From positions 1,550,001 to 1,614,000 of the forward strand of contig NZ_CP060587.1 in assembly GCF_014334735.1 (NCBI RefSeq): a stretch of DNA of 64,000 nucleotides, in the 5' to 3' direction. This document shows positions 53,140 to 60,819 of the stretch, piece after piece (position 1 is the stretch's first letter; each line of letters starts with the position of its first letter). This DNA is from Aeromicrobium senzhongii (lineage in GTDB: Bacteria > Actinomycetota > Actinomycetes > Propionibacteriales > Nocardioidaceae). Under the pieces are notes generated by a model. That model had not been told where the DNA came from. It was given only the letters and a program-made list of their open reading frames with translations, and did not search any database. The position numbers and the translations under genes were made by a program.

Positions 53140-54482
53140 CCCACGAGCTCGTCGCTACCGAGCGCAACCGAGGACGCGTCGTCGCGTGGGGGCTGTGGGA
53201 CTGGGGCTCGGCCGCCTTCAACGCCGTGATCGTGACGTTCATCTTCTCGGTGTACCTCGTCGAGGGCGTCGGCGACGACGTGCCCGGGCCGTTCCGTGCC
53301 AGCACGTGGCTGGGCCTCTCCAGCGCCACCGGAGCGGTGCTCATCGCCGTCCTGGCGCCCGTCCTGGGTCGGCGGGCCGATGCCGGGGGCGCCCGCAAGA
53401 AGACACTGTTCTGGCTCACCCTCGCGGTCGTGGTCATCACCGCGTCCCTGTTCTTCGTCGAGAGCGACTGGCACTTCCTGTGGCTGGGACTGGTCCTCCT
53501 GGCCGCCGGGTCCGTGATCTTCGAGCTCACGCAGGTGCCGTACTTCGCGATGCTCCGACAGGTCTCGACCCCCGACGACGTGGGTCGGGTCTCCGGATTC
53601 GGCTGGGCGATGGGCTACTTCGGCGGCATCGTCCTGCTGCTCATCTGTTACTTCGGCTTCGTCGCCGGGAGCGGTGACACCCGGGGCTTCCTGGGCGTGT
53701 CCACCGAGAACGGCCTCAACATCCGGCTCATCGCGCCGCTGGCGGCCGGCTGGTTCCTGCTCTTCGCCATCCCGCTGTTTCTCAAGGTGCCCGAGCTGCC
53801 CGCCACCGCGAACGACGACGCCCCCAAGGTCGGCATCGCCGACTCCTACCGGGGCGTCTGGAACGACATCACGCAGATGTGGCGCGAGGACCGGTCCACG
53901 CTCAAGTTCCTCATCGCCAGCGCGTTCTTCCGCGACGGACTGGCCGGCGTCTTCGCCTACGGTGCCGTCCTGGCCGTGTCGGTCTACTCGATCGACAAGG
54001 ACGACGTGATCCTCTTCGGCGTGGCCGCCAACGTCATCTCGGCCGCCGGCGCTCTCCTCGCGGGACGGTGGGACGACTCGATCGGGCCGCGTGCGGTCAT
54101 CGTGTTCTCGCTGGTCTCGATGATCGTGTGCGGCACCGTGCTGCTGTTCGTCGACGGCCCCCGCATGTTCTGGATCTTCGGGCTGGGCCTGTGCCTGTTC
54201 GTCGGCCCCGCCCAGTCGGCCTCGAGGACATACCTGACCCGCATCACGACACCGGGCCGCGAGGGTCAGAACTTCGGGCTCTACGCCATGACCGGACGCG
54301 CCGTCTCGTTCATGGCGCCGCTGATGTTCGCCCTCACCATCTGGGCGGGCAACCTCGTCCTGGGCACCGACACCGACCGCTGGGGAATCGCCGGGATCAT
54401 GGTGATTCTGGCGATCGGGCTGCTCCTGCTGCTGCGAGTCCCCCGGCACGTCGAGGATCGCGCCCGGGCCATCGTGGGCTGA
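53136..54482 (+). CDS. MFS transporter, UMF1 (Atg22-like) family
   Basis: This 448-residue protein has twelve transmembrane helices and the opening VVAWGLWDWGSAAFNAVIVTFIFSVYL that marks the UMF1/Atg22-like group, with PYFAMLRQVSTPDDVGRVSGFGWAMGYFGG later. These export amino acids or drugs; the substrate is unknown. It is coupled to the GDPD gene by an ATGA overlap. An ATG 53136 start has GGAAGGA upstream. Confidence 0.9.
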   Translation: MTHELVATERNRGRVVAWGLWDWGSAAFNAVIVTFIFSVYLVEGVGDDVPGPFRASTWLGLSSATGAVLIAVLAPVLGRRADAGGARKKTLFWLTLAVVVITASLFFVESDWHFLWLGLVLLAAGSVIFELTQVPYFAMLRQVSTPDDVGRVSGFGWAMGYFGGIVLLLICYFGFVAGSGDTRGFLGVSTENGLNIRLIAPLAAGWFLLFAIPLFLKVPELPATANDDAPKVGIADSYRGVWNDITQMWREDRSTLKFLIASAFFRDGLAGVFAYGAVLAVSVYSIDKDDVILFGVAANVISAAGALLAGRWDDSIGPRAVIVFSLVSMIVCGTVLLFVDGPRMFWIFGLGLCLFVGPAQSASRTYLTRITTPGREGQNFGLYAMTGRAVSFMAPLMFALTIWAGNLVLGTDTDRWGIAGIMVILAIGLLLLLRVPRHVEDRARAIVG

Positions 54483-54504
54483 GTTCCGAAAAGCCGCTCT
54501 CAGG

Positions 54505-54530
54505 GGAATCTCACGAGATTGGCGTACGTT
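54505..54530 (+). promoter_or_regulatory. SigR/SigH-type (disulfide stress) promoter of rbpA
   Basis: GGAAT (54505-54509), 18 bases, GTT (54528-54530). This is the SigR/SigH consensus spacing. rbpA is a known SigR target in Streptomyces. It lies 36 bases before the rbpA start. Confidence 0.8.
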
Positions 54531-54565
54531 GGAACGGACGGAGACCTTCAGAAGGGGGACCGACA

Positions 54566-54955
54566 ATGGCAGAACGAGCCTTGCGCGGAGCGCGGCTGGG
54601 AGCCCAGAGCTTCGAGGACGAGCGCGGAGTCGAGATGGCGCCGCGACAGCAGATCGAGTACGTGTGCGCCGACGGCCACACCTTCACCGTGACGATGTCC
54701 GACGAGGCCGAGGTTCCGGCCGAGTGGGAAGATCCGAAGACCGGTCAGATGGGACGCCGGGTCGGCGGAGCCGAGCCGGACCGCAAGGAGGAGAAGGCCG
54801 TGCGCACGCACTGGGACATGCTCCTGGAGCGTCGTTCCGAGGCCGAGCTCGAGGAGATCTTGACCGAGCGGCTGGAGATGCTGCGTGGTGGCGAGATCGG
54901 CCCCCCGCACCTGCACCGCAAGAGCAAGTCGCGGAAGAAGTCCGTCAGCGCCTAG
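54566..54955 (+). CDS. rbpA: RNA polymerase-binding protein RbpA
   Basis: This 129-residue protein binds RNA polymerase and sigma factor and helps open promoters in actinobacteria. It carries the core MAERALRGARLGAQSFEDERGVEMAPRQ, the beta-rich central VCADGHTFTVTMSDEAEVPAEW domain and the sigma-interacting helix AVRTHWDMLLERRSEAELEEILTERLEMLR. An SigR-type promoter precedes it. Its end overlaps the convergent mannose-synthase gene by 11 bases, matching the neighbourhood of M. tuberculosis rbpA. Confidence 0.97.
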   Translation: MAERALRGARLGAQSFEDERGVEMAPRQQIEYVCADGHTFTVTMSDEAEVPAEWEDPKTGQMGRRVGGAEPDRKEEKAVRTHWDMLLERRSEAELEEILTERLEMLRGGEIGPPHLHRKSKSRKKSVSA

Positions 54956-55670
54956 CGGCGAACGGATTCATCCGCTGGAGGCCCCACACGGTGACCCGTG
55001 TGAGGGCCTCTTTCACGATGTCGAGGCTCATCTTCGACTGACCGTGCACCCGTTCGACGAACGTCACGGGAACCTCGGCGACCTCGAGGCCGGCGAGCCG
55101 GGTCTGGCGCGTCATGTCGATCTGGAAGCAGTACCCCTGCGACTCGACCGCGTCGAGGTCGATCGCCTCGAGCGTCTCGCGGCGGAAGGCCCGGAAGCCC
55201 GCCGTGGCGTCCTTGACACCGAGGTTCAGCATGAGGCGGGCGTAGAGCGACGCCCCCCGCGAGAGGGCCTCGCGCCGCTTGGGCCAGTTGACGACCGAGC
55301 CGCCGGGCACCCACCGCGACCCGAGCGTCAGCGGCACGCCCGACCGGGCCGAGTCCAGGAGCTTGCCGAGGTCCTCGGGACGATGGGAGCCGTCGGCGTC
55401 CATCTCGACCAGCACGTCGTAGCCACGCTCCAGGCCCCACGCGAAGCCGGCGCGGTACGCGGCGCCGAGCCCTTCCTTGCCCTGCCGGTGCAGGACGTGG
55501 ATGCGGGGATCGTCGACCGCGAGCTTGTCGGCGATCTCACCCGTGCCGTCGGGCGAGTTGTCGTCGGCGACCAGGATCTCGACGTCGGGCTGCGCCTGGA
55601 GCACGCCCTGACAGATCCAACCGACGTTGTCCGCCTCGTTGTAGGTCGGGATGATGATCAACGTCTTCAT
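54945..55670 (-). CDS. Polyprenol-phosphate mannose synthase
   Basis: This 241-residue GT2 enzyme transfers mannose from GDP-mannose to polyprenyl phosphate, supplying periplasmic mannosyltransferases. Motifs: MKTLIIIPTYNEADNVG, ADDNSPDGTGEIAD (DXD region DDN), DVLVEMDADGSHRPEDL and the QMDMT-like QIDMTRQTRLAG. There are no C-terminal membrane helices. Lnt lies directly upstream with a four-base overlap; in M. tuberculosis the two are one protein (Ppm1). Confidence 0.93.
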   Translation of the reverse strand: MKTLIIIPTYNEADNVGWICQGVLQAQPDVEILVADDNSPDGTGEIADKLAVDDPRIHVLHRQGKEGLGAAYRAGFAWGLERGYDVLVEMDADGSHRPEDLGKLLDSARSGVPLTLGSRWVPGGSVVNWPKRREALSRGASLYARLMLNLGVKDATAGFRAFRRETLEAIDLDAVESQGYCFQIDMTRQTRLAGLEVAEVPVTFVERVHGQSKMSLDIVKEALTRVTVWGLQRMNPFAARR

Positions 55671-57124
55671 GGCCGCTCCAGTCGTAACTTCCGTTTACCG
55701 AGGGCCCATCCTGCCACGGACATGACGTAGATCACCACCGCCCATCGGGGCCCCCACTCGGTGGCCGGGGTGGTGCCCTGCGCGGCCTGGACCTCGGCGA
55801 TCACGGTCGCCGGCTCCTTCGGCTCGGCCCGGCCCTCGACGCGACCGCTCGGGTCGACGATGCCGGTGATGCCGTTGGTCGATGCGACCGTCACCCAGCG
55901 CCCTGTCTCGATCGCCCGCAGGCGCGAGATCGCCCACTGCTGCTGGGGCTGCACGCCGCGCCCGAAGTCCATGAAGCTGGCGTTGCTGGTCTGAACCGCG
56001 AGGATCTCGGCACCCCGCTCGACGGCACCGTGGACGGCTCCGTCGTAGGCGATGTCCCAACAGATCGTCAGCCCGATGGCCAGGTCGTCGAGCGTCATGA
56101 CGCCGGGCTCGTCACCGGCGAGGATGTCGCGCGGGATGTCGCGGTCGAACCGCGGGACGATCGACCCCAGCTGGTCGCGGAACGGCACGTACTCGCCGTA
56201 GGGCACCGGGTACTGCTTGAGGTACACGTCGTCGCGGGGGCCGTTCTCGTCGATCAGGACCGAGGCGTTGTACGCGGTGTCCTCGCGCGGGCCGTCCAGC
56301 AGGGCGCCCACGAGGATGGGTGCGTCGAGGCGCGCCGACAGCTCCATCAGCTCCTGACGCGCCCAGGGGTTCTTGATCACGTCGAGGTCGGAGCCGTTCT
56401 CGGGCCAGATCACGATGTCGACCGGCCGGTCGATGCGCTCGGTCTCGGCCAGGTGGAGACGGAAGATCTCGGCGCGCGGCCACTGCAGGAAGGGGCCGGG
56501 CGTGTTGCCCTGCACCACCGCGACGGTGCGGGACTCTCCCCCGTCGGCGATCCCCACGGGCAGGACGAGCCCGATCGCGGGGATGGCGATCGCGGCTGCC
56601 AGAGCCGTGAGCCGGCGATCCTTGACGGCCACCACGAGCAGTCCCGCGACCACCGCCATCAGCCACGACGTGGCGGGCAGCGCCACCAGACGCACCCAGC
56701 CCTCCAGGGGCGTGTCCAGCGCCGTGTGGGCCAGCCGGCCCCAGGGGAACCCGCTCAGCGGGAAGGCGCCCCGCAACTGCTCACCGGCGACCCAGACGGC
56801 CGCGGCCCAGACGGGCCAGAACGGAGCCCACACGGCCGCGCGGAGTGCCCACGTGATGACGGCGAGGAACAACGCCTCGATGGACACGAGGGCCACCCAG
56901 GCCCACGGGTCGACAGCGTTCATCCACCAGATCAGCGGCCCCATGAAGGCCAGCCCGAACACCAGGCCGGTGGCCAGCACCCGCCACACGGACGCGTCGC
57001 GCAGCGTCCGGACGACGGCGAAGTAGCCGGCCAGCGTCAGGACCATCAGTCCCGGGACGGCGAGCGGCTCGAAGGCCGCGGCGGACGCGGCACCGAGCAG
57101 GGCGGCCGCGAGGACCTGTCTCAC
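55667..57124 (-). CDS. lnt: Apolipoprotein N-acyltransferase
   Basis: This 485-residue membrane enzyme adds the third acyl chain to lipoproteins. Six to seven N-terminal helices are followed by a nitrilase domain with the catalytic triad Glu (VIWPENGSDLD), Lys (YLKQYPVPYGEYVPF) and Cys (GLTICWDIAYDG). GTG 57124 overlaps the M24 peptidase stop (GTGA). The mannose-synthase gene overlaps its stop. Confidence 0.93.
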   Translation of the reverse strand: MRQVLAAALLGAASAAAFEPLAVPGLMVLTLAGYFAVVRTLRDASVWRVLATGLVFGLAFMGPLIWWMNAVDPWAWVALVSIEALFLAVITWALRAAVWAPFWPVWAAAVWVAGEQLRGAFPLSGFPWGRLAHTALDTPLEGWVRLVALPATSWLMAVVAGLLVVAVKDRRLTALAAAIAIPAIGLVLPVGIADGGESRTVAVVQGNTPGPFLQWPRAEIFRLHLAETERIDRPVDIVIWPENGSDLDVIKNPWARQELMELSARLDAPILVGALLDGPREDTAYNASVLIDENGPRDDVYLKQYPVPYGEYVPFRDQLGSIVPRFDRDIPRDILAGDEPGVMTLDDLAIGLTICWDIAYDGAVHGAVERGAEILAVQTSNASFMDFGRGVQPQQQWAISRLRAIETGRWVTVASTNGITGIVDPSGRVEGRAEPKEPATVIAEVQAAQGTTPATEWGPRWAVVIYVMSVAGWALGKRKLRLERP

Positions 57125-58200
57125 AGGCGAACGAGATCGCGCGGGGTGTTGTTGAGCACCTCGAGACCGTCCTGCGTGCACACGACGATGTCCTCGATGC
57201 GCGCACCCCACTGACCCTCGACGTAGATGCCCGGCTCGATGGAGAAGGCCATGCCCGGCTCCAACACCGTCCGGTTGCCCTCGACGATGTAGGGCTCCTC
57301 GTGCGTCTCCTGGCCGATCCCGTGACCGGTGCGGTGAATGAAGCGGTCGCCGTACCCGGCGTCGGCGATGATCTGCCGGCCGATCGCGTCCACCGACTCG
57401 GCCGTCACGCCGGGTCGCGCGTACTCGCGCTGGGCCTGTTGGGCCTGCTTCAGCACCTCGAGCATGGCGATGTAGCCCGGATCGGGCTCGCCGCCCGCGA
57501 CGTAGTTGCGGGTGGAGTCCGAGCAGTACCCGGCGGCGTTCGTGCCGCCGATGTCGACGACCACGGGCTCCCCGGCGCCGATCACGCGGTCGGAGACCTC
57601 GTGGTGCGGCGATGCGCCGTTCGGCCCGGAGCCGACGATGACGAAGTCGACCTGCTCGTGGCCCTCCTCGACGATCGCACGGGCGATGTCGGCACCGACC
57701 TCGCGCTCGGTGCGGCCCGGGCGCAGCCACTCCCCCATCCGTGCGTGGACCCGGTCGATCGCGGCGCCGGCGTCGCGCAGCGCCTGCACCTCCTCGTCGT
57801 CCTTGACCGCGCGCAGGGCCGACACGAGCTGGCCGCCCAGCACGAGGCTGGCCTCGGGCAGCGCCTCCTGCAGGGCGAACACGCGCGACGCCCACATCTG
57901 GTCGTCGACGGCCACGACGTCGGCGTCACCGACCAGGTGGGCGACGATCGCGAAGGGGTCGTCGAGCTCGTCCCAGGTGACGATGGGCATCGACACGCCC
58001 GCGGCCTCGGCCGCCGATCGCTCGAGTCCGGGGACCACCAGGTGGCTGCCCAGCTGGGTCACCACGAGACAGGTCAGCCGCTCCAGCGGCTTGGCCGCAT
58101 AGCCGGTCAGATACCGCAGATCCGCCCCGGGAGTCACGAGCAGGGCGTCGACGCCGTTCTGGCTGGACAGGATGCGGGCACGATCAAGGCGTTCGGTCAC
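57121..58200 (-). CDS. Xaa-Pro peptidase, M24 family (PepE/PepQ-like)
   Basis: This 359-residue protein has the creatinase N-domain (1-130) and the pita-bread domain with five metal ligands: D and D in VVDIGGTNAAGYCSDSTRNY, H in HRTGHGIGQETHEE, E in MAFSIEPGIYVEG and E in GARIEDIVV. It removes N-terminal residues before proline. It is upstream of and coupled to lnt. Confidence 0.92.
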   Translation of the reverse strand: MTERLDRARILSSQNGVDALLVTPGADLRYLTGYAAKPLERLTCLVVTQLGSHLVVPGLERSAAEAAGVSMPIVTWDELDDPFAIVAHLVGDADVVAVDDQMWASRVFALQEALPEASLVLGGQLVSALRAVKDDEEVQALRDAGAAIDRVHARMGEWLRPGRTEREVGADIARAIVEEGHEQVDFVIVGSGPNGASPHHEVSDRVIGAGEPVVVDIGGTNAAGYCSDSTRNYVAGGEPDPGYIAMLEVLKQAQQAQREYARPGVTAESVDAIGRQIIADAGYGDRFIHRTGHGIGQETHEEPYIVEGNRTVLEPGMAFSIEPGIYVEGQWGARIEDIVVCTQDGLEVLNNTPRDLVRL

Positions 58201-58283
58201 ACCACGAGGCTATCTGGCGGAACCCGATCGGATGTGTGAGCGTAGGGCGTATCTCTCAACACACCCACAGGATCGGGGGATCC

Positions 58284-59846
58284 ATGAAGAAGGCAGTCAT
58301 CGCCGTGTCCACGGCGGTCCTCACCGCCGGCCTCGTGACCGCGTCACCCGCGGAAGCGAAGCCGGGTCCGGCGGCACCGAAGGGTCAGACCACCAAGCTG
58401 ACCGAAGCCGTCACCGTCAACGGAATTCTCAAACACCTGCGCCAGTTCCAGTCGATCGCCAACGCGAACGGCGGGAACCGTGCATCGGGACTGCCGGGAT
58501 ACGAGGCGTCCGTCAACTACGTCACCCGCGAGCTCGAGCGGTCCGGGTACGACGTCACGAAGCAGGCGTTCACCTTCCCGTTCTTCCAGGAGCTCAGCCC
58601 CACGGTGCTCACGAGCGGGGGCGCGACGATCGAGAACTCGATCTTCACGTACTCCGGCAGTGGCAGCGTGACCGGACCCATCGTTCCGACGAACGACGTC
58701 CAGGTCCCGCCCGGCGCCGAGGCGGGAAGCAGCAACTCCGGTTGTGAGGCCGCCGACTTCGACGCCGCGCCCGCCGAGCCCGCGATCGCGCTCGTCCAGC
58801 GCGGCACGTGCGACTTCGCGGTCAAGGTCCAGAACGCGGTGGCCGCCGGCTACGACGCCGTCATCGTCTTCAACGAGGGTCAGCCGGGACGCACCGACAT
58901 CATCGCGGGCACCCTCGGCGTTCCGCAGGACGTCCCCGTCACGGGCGTCACCTACGAGCAGGGCGCCGCCTTCGTGGCGGCCGGCACGCCCACGGGCACG
59001 CTCACGACCGAGGTCGAGGCCGACCTGGACCGCACGACGTGGAACGTCATCGCGGACCTGCCGAAGTCCAAGCTCAAGAAGATCAAGAACGACGACCAGG
59101 TCGTGGTCGTCGGCTCGCACCTCGACAGCGTCACGGAGGGCCCGGGCATCAACGACAACGGCTCCGGCTCCGCCGGCACGCTGGAGATCGCCAAGCAGCT
59201 CTCCAAGACGGGCCTGGACAAGAAGCTCCAGCGTCCGGTCCGCTTCGCCTTCTGGGGCGCGGAGGAACTGGGCCTGCTCGGTTCGGAGCACTACGTCGCC
59301 AGCCTCGATTCCGACGAGCTCTCGGAGATCTACGCGAACCTGAACTTCGACATGATCGGCTCGCCGAACTACGCGCGGTTCGTCTACGACGGTGACGGCT
59401 CCGACGGCGAGGCCGGCCCGGCCGGGTCCGGTGAGATCGAGAAGATCTTCACGGACTACTTCGACAGCAAGAAGCTCGCCAGTGAGCCGACGGCGTTCGA
59501 CGGCCGGTCCGACTACGGTCCGTTCATCGCGGTCGGGATCCCGGCCGGTGGACTGTTCAGCGGTGCTGAGGGCGTCAAGACGCCCGAGCAGGTCGAGCTG
59601 TACGGCGGCACCGCCGGTGTCGCCTACGACCCGTGCTACCACCAGGCCTGCGACGACACGACCAACATCAGCGTGAAGGCGCTGAACGAGTTGGGCGACG
59701 CCGCCGCCTTCGCGGTGGCCAGCCTGGGTCTGTCGAAGTCGGGCCTGTACCCCGACGGCAGCCGCAAGGCCGCCAAGAAGATCACGGGCAAGGCCTTGGC
59801 CAAGGCTCATGGCAAGGCCCACGGTCACGCGGGCGCCGCTCGCTGA
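58284..59846 (+). CDS. Secreted M28 family zinc aminopeptidase with PA domain
   Basis: This 520-residue exported enzyme has a signal peptide (1-25, ending AEA), an M28 catalytic domain split by a protease-associated domain (about 125-260, CEAADFDAAPAEPAIALVQRGTCDFAVKVQNAVAAGYDAVIVFN), and zinc ligands in VVGSHLDSV, GINDNGSGSAG, FWGAEELGLLGS, NLNFDMIGS and CYHQACDD. The last 30 residues are rich in Lys, His, Ala and Gly, a possible metal- or wall-binding tail. ATG 58284 begins the signal peptide. Confidence 0.92.
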   Translation: MKKAVIAVSTAVLTAGLVTASPAEAKPGPAAPKGQTTKLTEAVTVNGILKHLRQFQSIANANGGNRASGLPGYEASVNYVTRELERSGYDVTKQAFTFPFFQELSPTVLTSGGATIENSIFTYSGSGSVTGPIVPTNDVQVPPGAEAGSSNSGCEAADFDAAPAEPAIALVQRGTCDFAVKVQNAVAAGYDAVIVFNEGQPGRTDIIAGTLGVPQDVPVTGVTYEQGAAFVAAGTPTGTLTTEVEADLDRTTWNVIADLPKSKLKKIKNDDQVVVVGSHLDSVTEGPGINDNGSGSAGTLEIAKQLSKTGLDKKLQRPVRFAFWGAEELGLLGSEHYVASLDSDELSEIYANLNFDMIGSPNYARFVYDGDGSDGEAGPAGSGEIEKIFTDYFDSKKLASEPTAFDGRSDYGPFIAVGIPAGGLFSGAEGVKTPEQVELYGGTAGVAYDPCYHQACDDTTNISVKALNELGDAAAFAVASLGLSKSGLYPDGSRKAAKKITGKALAKAHGKAHGHAGAAR

Positions 59847-59857
59847 TCACCCGCGCT

Positions 59858-59889
59858 CGTCCCCGTCACCGCTCGCGGTGGCGGGGACG
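59858..59889. terminator. Hairpin terminator after the M28 peptidase gene
   Basis: CGTCCCCGTCACCG pairs with CGGTGGCGGGGACG over CTCG, with one wobble, 11 bases past the stop. Confidence 0.8.
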
Positions 59890-59919
59890 ACGCATGTCCG
59901 GGCGTGCCATCATGGCGCC

Positions 59920-60819
59920 ATGTCCTCGCGACTGCTCCTGCTCGACACGGCCAGCCTCTACTTCCGCGCGTTCTACGGCGTGCCGGACTCGATCAAGGCC
60001 GCCGACGGCCGCCCGGTCAACGCGGTGCGCGGCATCGTCGACTTCCTGGCGACGTTGCAGTCGCGCTACGAGCCCGAGGTGGTCGTGGCCGCGTGGGACG
60101 ACGACTGGCGTCCGGCGTGGCGCGTCGAGCTCCTCGACACGTACAAGACGCACCGGGTGGCCGACGCCGAGGCCGGCATCGAGGAGACGCCGGACCTGTT
60201 GACGCACCAGGTGCCCCTCATCGCCGAGGTCCTCGCCCTGGCCGGGGCCACGGTCGTCGGTGCGCCCGATGCCGAGGCCGACGACGTGATCGGCACCCTC
60301 GTGCGGCGGTGGGACACCGGCGTCGACGTCGTCACGGGCGACCGCGACCTGTTCCAACTGGTCGACGACGCGCGCGACGTCCGCATCCTCTACACCGCCC
60401 GGGGCGTCAGCAAGCACGACGTCGTCGATGCGGCATGGGTCCGCGACAAGTACGGCATCGAGCCGAGCCAGTACGTCGACTTCGCGGTCATGCGCGGCGA
60501 CGCGTCCGACGGTCTGCCGGGCGTCGCGGGGATCGGGGACAAGACCGCCGCAACGCTGCTGGGCGAGTTCGGCGACCTGGCCGGGATCCGCGCGGCGGCT
60601 GCGGACCCCGAGTCCTCGCTGCGCCCGCGGATCCGCCAGTCGCTGCTGGACTCAGCGGACTACATCGATGCGGCGGTCAAGGTCGTCACGGTACGACCCG
60701 ATCTGGACCTCGCCGATCCCGTGGCCGGCGCGATCGACGTCGACGGCCTGCGCGCCTTCGGCGAGCAGTGGAACGTCGCGGGCCCCGTCGAGCGGCTGCT
60801 GGAGTCCGTCAGGACGTGA
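59920..60819 (+). CDS. 5'-3' exonuclease (FEN-like)
   Basis: This 299-residue protein matches the polA-type 5'-3' exonuclease without a polymerase: LLLLDTASLYFRAFYGVP, AWDDDWRPAWR, APDAEADDVIGTLVRRW, VTGDRDLFQLV and the H3TH motif GDASDGLPGVAGIGDKTAATLL. The conserved Asp residues bind two metal ions. It acts in RNA-primer removal and repair. It converges with helY, overlapping by 11 bases, the arrangement of Rv2090/helY in M. tuberculosis. Confidence 0.92.
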   Translation: MSSRLLLLDTASLYFRAFYGVPDSIKAADGRPVNAVRGIVDFLATLQSRYEPEVVVAAWDDDWRPAWRVELLDTYKTHRVADAEAGIEETPDLLTHQVPLIAEVLALAGATVVGAPDAEADDVIGTLVRRWDTGVDVVTGDRDLFQLVDDARDVRILYTARGVSKHDVVDAAWVRDKYGIEPSQYVDFAVMRGDASDGLPGVAGIGDKTAATLLGEFGDLAGIRAAAADPESSLRPRIRQSLLDSADYIDAAVKVVTVRPDLDLADPVAGAIDVDGLRAFGEQWNVAGPVERLLESVRT

